In this document: one piece after another, positions 1 through 6,574 of the stretch
Layout: every line of letters starts with the position of its first letter
Numbering within the stretch: the stretch's first letter is position 1
DNA from: a bacterium
Lineage (GTDB): Bacteria > UBA10199 > DSSB01
Length of the DNA stretch: 24,712 bases
Direction of reading: 5' to 3'
Assembly (NCBI GenBank): GCA_030426445.1
Contig: JAUHYS010000003.1
Span: 1 to 24,712, forward strand
Notes under the pieces: model-generated
Database searches by the model: none
What the model saw: the letters and a program-made list of their open reading frames with translations, nothing else
Told to the model about the DNA's origin: nothing
Program-made: the position numbers and the translations under genes

Positions 1-2
1 CT

Positions 3-863
3 GAGTTCAAGGGCCGGGTGCCGAGCTTGGATTTTCTTGTGTTCCTGTTGGAGTGCATCCACCGGTCGGTCTTTCCTGCTGAAATCAATTCGACACCCAC
101 CGGTGCAGAACTCTATGTCGATACCAAGAAATACGGTGTGACTCCTTTTAAGGGTGAGCTTCCCTTGGGCCGTCACAAACTGGAACTCAAAAAAGAAGGC
201 TATAATCCATTTGAAAAAGAATATAGTATCGATCTTAATACGCCATTTAATCAAACATACAGTTTAGAGACCTCTCCAGCAGGGGTTTATATCAATAAAG
301 GGCGTTCTTTCTTAAAGTCAGGGCAATATAATTCGGCAATCGAACAATTTGCAGAAGCCCTCAATCGACAACCAGATCCTGCCGAGCTTTCTCAAGTTCA
401 TTTATTATTGGGCGAAGCCTTTATTAACACCAAGACCTACGATAAGGCCTTGGCTTATTATCAAAAAGCTGCAGAAAACCCTTTATTGGCAAATGAAGCC
501 AAACTAGGCCAGGCTCAGGCCCACAATGGTTTAGGGGACAAAAACAAAGCTATTTTAATGATTACTGAGGTCTTTGTGCAAACCAAAGACCCAAAATTAA
601 AAAGCAGAGCGGAAACGATTTATACCAAAGTTTCGCCATTAAGGTCGGTGATCTATGTGATCAGTCAGCCTGCTAATGCTGAAGTGTTGGTCGGTGGAAA
701 CCCAGTGGCTGCCCAAACTCCCGTTATTTTATCGGATTTGGTCGTAGGGACCTACCGTATTAAAATCAGAAAATCGGGTTTTCAAGATTTTGAAACTAGG
801 GTCTCGTTACCGATTGCTTCAATTAAGTTGGTGGTGGCCGAGCTGAAACCATCAGAAATCTAG
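3..863 (+). CDS. PEGA-TPR-PEGA protein, 5' end probably cut by the window edge
   Basis: The reading frame is open to the left window edge (first full codon at 3). A GTG at 18 is the first start codon seen, but it has no ribosome binding site, so the true start probably lies outside. Counting from that GTG, residues about 20-75 form a PEGA domain (pattern TPTGAELYVD...GVTPF...LPLGRHKLELKKEGY). Residues about 90-200 are helical TPR-like repeats (AGVYINKGRSFLKSGQYNSA, LGEAFINTKTYDKALAYYQK). Residues about 210-272 are a second PEGA domain (ANAEVLVGG...TPVIL...GTYRIKIRKSGF). PEGA domains are small beta domains commonly found on surface or envelope proteins and at the ends of sensor or kinase proteins; what precedes this one is unknown. 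The stop codon (861-863) lies inside the left arm of the palindrome at 860-983, so the original C-terminus may have been altered. A link to the type III genes downstream is possible but unproven. Confidence 0.75.
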   Translation, partial: EFKGRVPSLDFLVFLLECIHRSVFPAEINSTPTGAELYVDTKKYGVTPFKGELPLGRHKLELKKEGYNPFEKEYSIDLNTPFNQTYSLETSPAGVYINKGRSFLKSGQYNSAIEQFAEALNRQPDPAELSQVHLLLGEAFINTKTYDKALAYYQKAAENPLLANEAKLGQAQAHNGLGDKNKAILMITEVFVQTKDPKLKSRAETIYTKVSPLRSVIYVISQPANAEVLVGGNPVAAQTPVILSDLVVGTYRIKIRKSGFQDFETRVSLPIASIKLVVAELKPSEI

Positions 864-983
864 GAGGCTTTCAAAAAGTCCCTATCTGCTTTGTTGTTCT
901 CAAAACCACTCCCTGCGACATACTTCATGTATGACTCAGTCGTGGTTTTATCGAGCGCTAGGCACTTTTTAAAAGCCTCCTAG
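860..983. repeat. 124-bp extended palindrome (MITE/REP-like)
   Basis: The outer arms CTAGGAGGCTTTCAAAAAGT (860-879) and ACTTTTTAAAAGCCTCCTAG (964-983) are reverse complements with one mismatch. Inside them AAAACCAC pairs with GTGGTTTT, and CATAC-TTCAT-GTATG forms the tip, so the whole segment can fold into one long imperfect hairpin. It carries no ORF and its left end overlaps the stop codon of the preceding gene. The size, the near-perfect ends and the nested arms resemble dispersed palindromic elements rather than a simple terminator, since no U-tract follows. It may nevertheless end transcription or stabilise the upstream mRNA. Confidence 0.7.
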
Positions 984-1025
984 ATATAATTAAGAATGAA
1001 TTTAAAGTAAATAGGAAGAACAAGT

Positions 1026-1301
1026 ATGACAAACCCTAAAAACACTGGAGAAAATCTTTCGGCGGGCTATCCCCGTATTGAAAAACTGGTTGAAACCGAA
1101 GATTTTGATGAAATAAACAAAAGCTTTGCCAAAGCTCATGACGATCTCGAAGAGATTGCCAAGGCCAAGCAGGGTTTAGGCAAAGGTAAATCCGCAAAAA
1201 AAGCCATGAAGGCCTATGAGTTGACTTCAGAACTCTTTAAAGAACTGCTCAGCCTTAAATATCAAATGATTGAAAATATGAAGGGCAAAAACTCTAAATA
1301 A
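1026..1301 (+). CDS. Small helical charged protein of the type III secretion neighbourhood, function unknown
   Basis: A 91-residue protein with ATG start and an AGGAAG ribosome binding site about 8 nt upstream. I do not recognise the family. It is very rich in Lys and Glu, has no signal peptide and no membrane segment, and looks entirely helical. The C-terminal half (KAYELTSELFKELLSLKYQM) has a heptad-like pattern suited to a helical hairpin or coiled coil. Small acidic/basic helical proteins beside sctJ are often needle-subunit chaperones or needle/rod-like subunits in type III secretion loci, but nothing in the sequence decides between these. It is followed by a 206-nt A/T-rich gap, so it may be transcribed separately from the next gene. 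Confidence 0.7.
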   Translation: MTNPKNTGENLSAGYPRIEKLVETEDFDEINKSFAKAHDDLEEIAKAKQGLGKGKSAKKAMKAYELTSELFKELLSLKYQMIENMKGKNSK

Positions 1302-1359
1302 TTTGAGTTCTTTCAACCTTATTTTAAAAAAAAATTAATACAATAAATTTTTTTAACTA

Positions 1360-1365
1360 TATAAT
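1360..1365 (+). promoter_or_regulatory. Possible promoter -10 box upstream of the Gly-rich gene
   Basis: The A/T-rich gap 1302-1507 contains a perfect TATAAT at 1360-1365 but no good -35 at the right distance (1337-1342 reads AATACA). If used, it would give a leader of about 135 nt before the ATG at 1508. The composition makes chance matches likely. Confidence 0.25.
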
Positions 1366-1507
1366 ATCATTGTTCTTTTTAATTATTTTTTTTTCATTTC
1401 TTTAAAATCATAACACTTAGAAGCAACTTTAATAGGGAACCCAGGCGATAATCAATATGTATAACATGGGAAACAAAATCCCGAGTTAAATTGAGGAGAT
1501 TAGTATT

Positions 1508-2029
1508 ATGTCAGTAAGTCCTATTCAAATTGATACGACACAAATTAGAACCCAAGCCCCCCGCAATCCTTATGGCTTGGGCGGCGCAGACAAGTTTTTT
1601 AATGGATTACAAACCGCGATGGGTTTGATTGGTCCAGCGGTTTCAGCAGGAGTCGGTATGGCCAGCCCAACAGGTGGTGCCGTGACTTCCGCAGCCCTTT
1701 CGGTTTTAGGCGGCCAAAATACTGGTTCCTATGGCTTAGGTGGCAGTCCCAGTGCCTTAACCAAATTTGGTGGTATCGGAAATGCCCCTGGATTTGGCGG
1801 AGGTGCTGCAGGTGGTCTTGGCGGAGCCGGTGGTATGACTGGTTTTGGTGGCGGTACCCAGGTAGATATGGCCATGCAAATGCAAGCTATGCAATCGATG
1901 AATAACGATATGCTATCCGCTCAGATGGCTGTGCAAAACGAAAACCGTCTTTGGAGTATGTTATCTCAGATTAAAAAGGCCGAGCACGATACACTTAAAC
2001 AAGCTATCAATAACATGCGTGCAGGTTAA
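1508..2029 (+). CDS. Gly/Met-rich protein, putative type III secreted component or substrate
   Basis: A 173-residue protein with a strong GAGGAG site at 1493-1498. The N-terminal 25 residues are polar and Gln/Thr/Pro-rich with no Sec signal. Residues about 30-70 are a hydrophobic Gly/Ala segment (GLIGPAVSAGVGMASPTGGA), residues about 70-118 are low-complexity Gly repeats (GFGGG, GGLGGAGG), and residues about 118-173 are a Met/Gln-rich amphipathic helix ending KQAINNMRAG. Lack of Sec signal, a hydrophobic middle, and a C-terminal polymerisation-type helix resemble type III needle/rod or translocator proteins in style, but there is no clear homology that I can name. A TPR chaperone gene follows directly after a terminator, which fits a substrate-chaperone pair. 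It shares its overall style with the 148-aa product at 4162-4608. Function is inferred from context only. Confidence 0.65.
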   Translation: MSVSPIQIDTTQIRTQAPRNPYGLGGADKFFNGLQTAMGLIGPAVSAGVGMASPTGGAVTSAALSVLGGQNTGSYGLGGSPSALTKFGGIGNAPGFGGGAAGGLGGAGGMTGFGGGTQVDMAMQMQAMQSMNNDMLSAQMAVQNENRLWSMLSQIKKAEHDTLKQAINNMRAG

Positions 2030-2082
2030 TTAATTTAAGTTGATAAAATACGCATCTTTGTAAATATCTGCTTTGAAATTTT

Positions 2083-2128
2083 GGGTAATTTAGGTAGGCT
2101 AATCTAGCCATCTAAATTACCCTTTTTT
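2083..2128 (+). terminator. Rho-independent terminator
   Basis: GGGTAATTTAG (2083-2093) pairs perfectly with CTAAATTACCC (2112-2122). The stem extends through GGCT/AGCC to a small loop and is followed at once by six T residues (2123-2128). It ends the transcript of the Gly-rich protein gene and lies only 18 nt before the start of the TPR gene, so little room is left for a separate promoter. Partial read-through would set a high substrate to chaperone ratio. Confidence 0.85.
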
Positions 2129-2145
2129 ATATGGGAGACTTGACT

Positions 2146-2586
2146 ATGATTTCTGTGCCCAACGAAGATATTAGACTCATCATGGAAGCGGGATACCTTT
2201 ATTTGGGAATGTACCGTTTTAAAGAAGCCCAGCAGGTTTTTGAAGGTGTGGCCCCTTTGGTGCCCAAAAGTGAAGTCCCCCTGGTTTCATTAGGCAACGT
2301 TTATTGCGTCCAAGCCAAGTTTGATCAGGCCATTACTTGCTATAAAAAAGCCCTCAAAATACAGCCCAAAAGTGCTTTTGCCAAATCCTATTTAGGTGAA
2401 GCTCTATTCTTTAAGGGAGATAAAGAAAAGGCGCTTAAAGCTCTAGAGGAGGCTTCTAAGCTTGATCCCAAGGGCAAATCAGGAGATTTTGCCAGATCTT
2501 TGACCGAGCTCATCCATAGCGGTTTTGTGCCTCCTGACCCTAAAGAAGTCATGAAAAGAGCGTCTCAACAAACTCAACAAAAATAA
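2146..2586 (+). CDS. TPR protein, SycD/LcrH-like type III secretion chaperone
   Basis: A 146-residue cytoplasmic TPR protein. I chose the ATG at 2146 because GGGAG (2133-2137) sits 8 nt upstream; the in-frame ATG at 2131 touches the terminator T-run and has no binding site. Three TPR-like helix pairs are visible: residues about 8-40 (EAGYLYLGMYRFKEAQQVFE), 43-75 (SLGNVYCVQAKFDQAITCYK) and 77-110 (YLGEALFFKGDKEKALKALE). A C-terminal tail rich in Lys and Gln follows. Length and three central TPRs match class II type III chaperones (SycD/LcrH/IpgC type), which hold hydrophobic translocators in the cytoplasm before export. Neighbouring hydrophobic Gly-rich proteins are plausible clients. It is 11 nt upstream of the truncated SctJ gene, so the two are probably co-transcribed. 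A generic TPR protein is the alternative. Confidence 0.75.
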   Translation: MISVPNEDIRLIMEAGYLYLGMYRFKEAQQVFEGVAPLVPKSEVPLVSLGNVYCVQAKFDQAITCYKKALKIQPKSAFAKSYLGEALFFKGDKEKALKALEEASKLDPKGKSGDFARSLTELIHSGFVPPDPKEVMKRASQQTQQK

Positions 2587-2597
2587 GGAATCGACTG

Positions 2598-3038
2598 GTG
2601 AAAAAAGTTTTCCGTCAAGCAAGGCTCTTGTTATTTTTAGTTTTTTTTCCTTTATTTTTGCTTTCGTGTGGGCAGGAGACCCTTCACGAGGGTTTAAGCG
2701 AAAAAGATGCCAATAAGATGTTGGTAGTTTTAGGGGACCATGGGATTAATGCAACAAAGAGCAAAGTAGCCAGTGCTCAGGATGTTTCCTTTAGCGTTTT
2801 GGTTTCGGAGGGCGACCTTGCTAAATCCAGACAAATTTTAACGGACTATAATCTTCCCCGGACGCGTAATATAAAAAAGATGGTTCAAGAATTATGCGGG
2901 GATAAAGGTTTGATTCCCAGTCATAACTGGGAAAAATGTAGAAAAGTTGTCTCAATACAAGGTCAAATCAGTCAACATTTAGAAGGTGATGCCGTTCCTG
3001 CGGTGGTCGAGGCCCATGTTATCATTAATATGAAGTAA
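2598..3038 (+). CDS. Truncated SctJ-like lipoprotein (first ring-building domain only)
   Basis: A 146-residue lipoprotein with GTG start and AAGGA upstream. Residues 1-23 are a signal peptide ending in lipobox LLSC, with the lipid-modified Cys at 24. The rest matches the N-terminal half of the next gene's product: the YscJ/FliF-type first ring-building motif (EGLSEKDANKMLVVLGDHGI...SVLVSEGDLAKSRQIL) up to ISQHLEGDAVPAVVEAHVII, where it stops. The second ring-building domain, the transmembrane helix and the cytoplasmic tail of SctJ are missing. At DNA level 2727-2815 is identical to 3210-3298 over 89 nt, and 2673-2710 to 3156-3193 over 38 nt, all at a constant offset of 483. The intact frame, own binding site and intact lipobox argue against a decayed copy. 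It may modify or regulate the SctJ ring; this is inference. Confidence 0.85.
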   Translation: MKKVFRQARLLLFLVFFPLFLLSCGQETLHEGLSEKDANKMLVVLGDHGINATKSKVASAQDVSFSVLVSEGDLAKSRQILTDYNLPRTRNIKKMVQELCGDKGLIPSHNWEKCRKVVSIQGQISQHLEGDAVPAVVEAHVIINMK

Positions 3039-3080
3039 TAAAAAAGGCTGTTTAATAAACTAAGAAATTGAGGAAAGACA

Positions 3081-4058
3081 GTGAAGACATTTTTTTATAA
3101 ATCTAAATATTTGCTATTATTGATTTTTTTTCCTTTATTTTTGGTTTCATGTGGACAGGAGACCCTTCACGAGGGTTTAAGCGAAAAAGATGCGAATAAG
3201 ATGCAGGTGGTTTTAGGGGACCATGGGATTAATGCAACAAAGAGCAAAGTAGCCAGTGCTCAGGATGTTTCCTTTAGCGTTTTGGTTTCGGAGGGCGATC
3301 TCACCAAGTCTAGACAAATTTTAACGGATTATAATCTTCCCCGGACGCGAAATATACAAAAGATGATCGAAGATATCTGTACTGCCAAAGATGTCATCTC
3401 CAGCCCTGAATGGGAAAAATGTCGAGAAACCGTTTCAAAACAAGGTCAAATCAGCCAACATCTAGAAAGCGATGCCGTTCCTGCGGTGGTGAAAGCCGAT
3501 GTGATTATTAGTGTCCCTAAAAAAGATGAGTTTGGTGAAGAACCTGACCCCAATAAAAAAACCACTGCCTCTGCAGTGGTGCGGATGATCCGAACTGATT
3601 CCGATGATAAAATCACCGAAGAAGACATTAAACGCTATATTTCAAATGCAGTGGATAATTTGGCTTTTCGCGATGTTTCTGTGATCGTTAGTTATATCGA
3701 TGACCCCAAGATGAGCAAGGGGGTGACAGCATGTCCCGAGGTCACTACAACGGAGGGTAAAACACCAGGTGCCGTCTTAACTTCCTTGTTGGGCTTGGAG
3801 ATGCGACCGGTTGCCGCCAGCCGTCTTAAGATTTATCTTATTGTTTTCCTTGTGCTTTTTATTGCTATAGGTGCAGTGCTCGTCCTCAATGTGATAAAAA
3901 TGACTAAATTAAGGCAAGAACTTAAAGTCTCAAAAGCCAATTTAGGGGACTCAGCCTTGCCAGCGGGTGAATCCCCGCCAAGCATTGAGGAGCCCAAGGA
4001 AGGTGGTGAAAAACCACCAGAACAACTTCCTCCTGCAGAAGAAGATAAGGAGACTTAA
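3081..4058 (+). CDS. sctJ: Type III secretion inner-membrane ring lipoprotein SctJ
   Basis: A 325-residue YscJ/PrgK-family protein, which forms the inner-membrane (MS-like) ring of the injectisome basal body together with SctD. GTG start with AGGAAAG 5 nt upstream. Signal peptide residues 1-23 with lipobox LVSC (Cys24). First ring-building domain residues about 28-145, a linker (PKKDEFGEEPDPN), second ring-building domain residues about 155-225 (TASAVVRMI...YISNAVDNLAFRDVSVIVSY), transmembrane helix residues about 250-272 (KIYLIVFLVLFIAIGAVLVL), then a Pro/Glu-rich cytoplasmic tail of about 50 residues. Domain order and lipobox distinguish it from flagellar FliF, which is longer and lacks the lipobox. 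The 42-nt gap to the truncated copy upstream suggests one transcript. Canonical neighbours sctK/sctL do not follow, so the type III genes are not in the usual order here. Confidence 0.93.
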   Translation: MKTFFYKSKYLLLLIFFPLFLVSCGQETLHEGLSEKDANKMQVVLGDHGINATKSKVASAQDVSFSVLVSEGDLTKSRQILTDYNLPRTRNIQKMIEDICTAKDVISSPEWEKCRETVSKQGQISQHLESDAVPAVVKADVIISVPKKDEFGEEPDPNKKTTASAVVRMIRTDSDDKITEEDIKRYISNAVDNLAFRDVSVIVSYIDDPKMSKGVTACPEVTTTEGKTPGAVLTSLLGLEMRPVAASRLKIYLIVFLVLFIAIGAVLVLNVIKMTKLRQELKVSKANLGDSALPAGESPPSIEEPKEGGEKPPEQLPPAEEDKET

Positions 4059-4161
4059 AGCTGCAATAAAAAAAGCGAGCTTGACACAACTTTGCAGCCC
4101 TCATTCAACGATAATAATAATGTGAATAGTTAAGAGGAAGTTTTCCGAGGAGAAATCAATT

Positions 4162-4608
4162 ATGAGCAATTTAATGATCAGTCCCCCCATGATTCAACGT
4201 ACTACCGCCCGCTTTATCGACGCCGATGGCACCAAGCTAGACAAGCCGACTGGATTTCAAGTTTTTATGGCCGGTCTTAAAAAGTTTGGCGGCATGTTTG
4301 CAAAAATCGGTGGTAGCATCCTTAGTTTTATGCCTGGCTTTGGCCAAGTTGCCGGAAAGCTGCTCTACAATTTGGGAGATTTTGCTCATAGATCTCATGC
4401 GAATGATGTTTCAAAACGACAGCAGTCTCTAGCCATGGACCAAGCGATTGCCCAATCTCAATTCAATATGGTTGCTCCGGGTTATGGAAGCTTTAGCAGC
4501 TCCGGTGGTATGGATACCGTTCCTGTCAATCCAGAGCAACTGCCTCAGCGCCTTGATACCGTGCAAAATCGAGAATTAGCTGCCAGTTCAGCTGTCAGTA
4601 TGATGTAA
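4162..4608 (+). CDS. Gly/Met-rich hydrophobic protein, putative type III secreted component
   Basis: A 148-residue protein with a strong GAGGAGA site (4149-4155) 6 nt before ATG. No Sec signal: the first 30 residues are polar and Thr/Asp-rich (SNLMISPPMIQRTTARFIDA). Residues about 32-75 form a Gly- and Phe-rich amphipathic/hydrophobic stretch (FGGMFAKIGGSILSFMPGFG), followed by a Gln/Ser-rich region and a Met-ending C-terminus. I do not recognise a family. The polar N-terminus, hydrophobic Gly-rich middle and Gln-rich C-terminal half parallel the 173-aa protein at 1508-2029, and both start with closely similar strong binding sites. Together with sctJ and the TPR chaperone nearby this suggests an exported type III component or substrate. 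It could equally be an unrelated membrane-active small protein. Confidence 0.65.
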   Translation: MSNLMISPPMIQRTTARFIDADGTKLDKPTGFQVFMAGLKKFGGMFAKIGGSILSFMPGFGQVAGKLLYNLGDFAHRSHANDVSKRQQSLAMDQAIAQSQFNMVAPGYGSFSSSGGMDTVPVNPEQLPQRLDTVQNRELAASSAVSMM

Positions 4609-4729
4609 TTTTTCGAACATGAGTCATTTTATTTTTGAATAATTAGATATTAAGCAAAAACTTGCATCTTTTAAGAGCTTAAGTTAGGAACCTCACTCAA
4701 TACGATATTTTAACCATTTGAGTAGGTCA

Positions 4730-5041
4730 ATGCCTGTGGGCCCTTCAAAAAAAGTTGTTACTGATTCTCCTGAGCAAGGAGATCCAAAAAGGAAAGCGAC
4801 AAAAATAGCTTCAGAATCTAAAGAGGCCTGTGTCGAAAAAAAACTGGCAGACCCGTCAGTTGAAGAGCTTTCTTCTCAAGAGCACCGCGCTGCTCGTAGG
4901 TTGGTATTCGAAAAAATTGTTTCCGCCACCATCCAAGACCCCAATCACCCTTATTATTCCCTAGTCCCTCAGCAACTCCGGCAAGACATGATCGATGAGA
5001 TTACCGAACAGTTAGTCGATTCGCATTATTTTAATGCCTAA
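4730..5041 (+). CDS. Small charged protein, unknown function, end of the type III neighbourhood
   Basis: A 103-residue protein that I do not recognise. The start is uncertain: ATG at 4730 has AGTAGG only 3 nt away, and an in-frame TTG at 4718 has no binding site. The first half is Lys/Glu/Ser/Pro-rich and looks disordered. Residues about 45-103 are predicted helical (SSQEHRAARRLVFEKIVSAT, then a PNHPYYSLVP turn and LRQDMIDEITEQLVD). No signal peptide or membrane segment. A disordered, charged N-terminus followed by a compact helical C-terminus is seen in small secretion regulators and in effectors, but nothing here is diagnostic. It ends 10 nt before the convergent bcp gene, marking the boundary of the plus-strand cluster. 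Confidence 0.6.
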   Translation: MPVGPSKKVVTDSPEQGDPKRKATKIASESKEACVEKKLADPSVEELSSQEHRAARRLVFEKIVSATIQDPNHPYYSLVPQQLRQDMIDEITEQLVDSHYFNA

Positions 5042-5051
5042 ATGATTTTTC

Positions 5052-5525
5052 TTATTTTATCTCAGCTAGAGCCGCTAGCACTTCTTCTACATGGTCTTTG
5101 ACTTTGACCTTGGGAAAAACATGTGTGAGCTTACCTTTTTTATCGATAATAAACGTCGAGCGGACGATTCCCATAAATTTTTTTCCGTACATGTTTTTCA
5201 TTTGGTAAGCGTCATAGGCCTGGCAAACTTCTGCAGATTCATCAGAAAGTAAATCAAAGTTGATTTGATGTTTGGCAATGAATTTTTGGTGGCGCTCGGG
5301 GCTATCCATGCTGACGCCCAGGATGACCGTATCTTTTTTGGATATTTTGTTTTTGTTTGCAGTAAAATCACAGGCCTCTTGAGTGCAGCCCGGTGTCATG
5401 TCTTTGGGGTAAAAATAAAGGACGACGTTTTTTTTGCCTTTAAAGTCACTGAGTTTGATTTTGACTCCGTCTTGATTGGGGAGGGTAAATTGGGGGGCGG
5501 GATCGCCGGTTTGTAATTGAGACAT
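5052..5525 (-). CDS. bcp: Thioredoxin-dependent peroxiredoxin, Bcp/PrxQ type
   Basis: A 157-residue peroxiredoxin that reduces hydroperoxides in the cytoplasm using thioredoxin. The peroxidatic Cys47 lies in the motif DMTPGCTQEACDF, and the resolving Cys52 is five residues later, the arrangement of the atypical two-Cys PrxQ class. The family Arg is present in GIVRSTFIID. Full family length. AAGGAA upstream of the ATG gives a clear start. It is the last gene of a minus-strand group, 21 nt after the isocitrate dehydrogenase stop, so it is probably co-transcribed with nuoI and that gene. Pairing with respiratory-chain and TCA genes would fit protection against peroxide formed by respiration; that part is inference. 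Confidence 0.93.
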   Translation of the reverse strand: MSQLQTGDPAPQFTLPNQDGVKIKLSDFKGKKNVVLYFYPKDMTPGCTQEACDFTANKNKISKKDTVILGVSMDSPERHQKFIAKHQINFDLLSDESAEVCQAYDAYQMKNMYGKKFMGIVRSTFIIDKKGKLTHVFPKVKVKDHVEEVLAALAEIK

Positions 5526-5546
5526 GTTTTTTCCTTATTTTAAAAG

Positions 5547-6557
5547 CTAGTTCATTGCTTTGACAATGGCATTGCCGATTTGTTGGGTTGTCATTTTACC
5601 GCCAAGGTCAGGAGTCCGGGTCTTTTTGCTTTTAAGAGTTTGGTAGACAGCGTTTTCTATACGGGATGCGCTTGAGTTTTCACCTAGGTGTCGCAGCATC
5701 ATAGCAAAACTGAGAATCATGGCGCAGGGATTAGCAAGCCCCTTGCCAGCAATGTCCGGTGCAGAGCCATGTACGGCTTCAAAGATAGCGTATTTTTGTC
5801 CAATGTTGGCGCCAGGGACAACGCCCAAGCCACCGACCAAGCCGGCACAAAGGTCAGAAACAATATCTCCATACAGATTTTCTAAAACCAAAATATCAAA
5901 TTGCTCGGGTTTGGTCACCAGTTGCATGCAGGCATTATCTACTATGAGATCATTGAAATTGACCTTAGGGTATTTTTTAGCGACATGTTCGGTGCAGCTT
6001 AAAAAAAGCCCGTCCGAGAGTTTCATAATGTTGGCTTTATGAATCGCCGTGACATTTTTTCTTTTATGCGATTTGGCATAATCAAAAGCAAACTTGGCAA
6101 TGCGGGTGCTGGCCGTTTTGGTGATGACTTTGATGCTTTCGACCACCCCTGGAGCGATGACGTGTTCGATGCCTGAGTAAAGGTCTTCGGTGTTCTCACG
6201 CATAATGACAATGTCGACATTTTTATAAGGGCTGACTCCGGGGATGCTTTTAACCGGTCTCACATTGGCATAAAGCAAAAGCTTTTTACGTAGCAAAACA
6301 TTGACGCTGCCAAAACCGCGACCCACCGGTGTGGTTAGCGGGCCTTTAATAGCGATACGGTGTTTTTTGATTAAGCGCAGTGTCTTTTCGGGCAAGACCG
6401 TCGCGTCTTTTTCTAAAGCCGCGAGGCCAGCGTATGCTGGAATGAATTCAATATTGAGTTTAGTTGCGGCAGCCACTTTGAGCATTTCTGCGCTGATCTC
6501 TGGACCAATCCCGTCGCCTTCGATCAATGTGATGGTGTATTTTTTCTTTTTACTCAT
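5547..6557 (-). CDS. icd: NAD-dependent isocitrate dehydrogenase (IDH/IPMDH family)
   Basis: A 336-residue beta-decarboxylating dehydrogenase converting isocitrate to 2-oxoglutarate in the TCA cycle. The substrate loop reads GSVNVLLRK (Ser84, Asn86, Arg90), with Arg100, Arg120, Tyr127 and Lys174 also in place, and metal ligands in NLYGDIVSD (Asp231, Asp235). The cofactor motif is HGSAPDIAG: Asp268-Ile269 replace the Lys-Tyr of NADP-type E. coli enzyme, which marks NAD specificity. The short length and the KGPLTTPVG and LLRKKLLLYANVRP stretches match the mitochondrial-type NAD-IDH rather than 3-isopropylmalate dehydrogenase. A homoisocitrate or tartrate dehydrogenase is less likely. No ribosome binding site is visible before the ATG, and the gap to nuoI upstream is only 17 nt, so translation may be coupled to nuoI. 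Confidence 0.87.
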   Translation of the reverse strand: MSKKKKYTITLIEGDGIGPEISAEMLKVAAATKLNIEFIPAYAGLAALEKDATVLPEKTLRLIKKHRIAIKGPLTTPVGRGFGSVNVLLRKKLLLYANVRPVKSIPGVSPYKNVDIVIMRENTEDLYSGIEHVIAPGVVESIKVITKTASTRIAKFAFDYAKSHKRKNVTAIHKANIMKLSDGLFLSCTEHVAKKYPKVNFNDLIVDNACMQLVTKPEQFDILVLENLYGDIVSDLCAGLVGGLGVVPGANIGQKYAIFEAVHGSAPDIAGKGLANPCAMILSFAMMLRHLGENSSASRIENAVYQTLKSKKTRTPDLGGKMTTQQIGNAIVKAMN

Positions 6558-6574
6558 GAGCGTATTTGAACTTT

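Noticed and set aside
2598..3038. Reading the short SctJ copy as a pseudogene or frameshifted sctJ
   Set aside because: The frame is intact with its own start, binding site and lipobox, and no remnant of the second ring domain follows in any frame in the 42-nt gap.
4081..4115. TTGACA at 4081-4086 with GATAAT at 4110-4115 before the 148-aa gene
   Set aside because: The spacing is 23 nt, too long for a sigma-70 promoter; there is no other support.
5688..6042. Open frames on the plus strand opposite the isocitrate dehydrogenase gene
   Set aside because: They are antisense shadows of a clearly conserved gene and encode no known domain.
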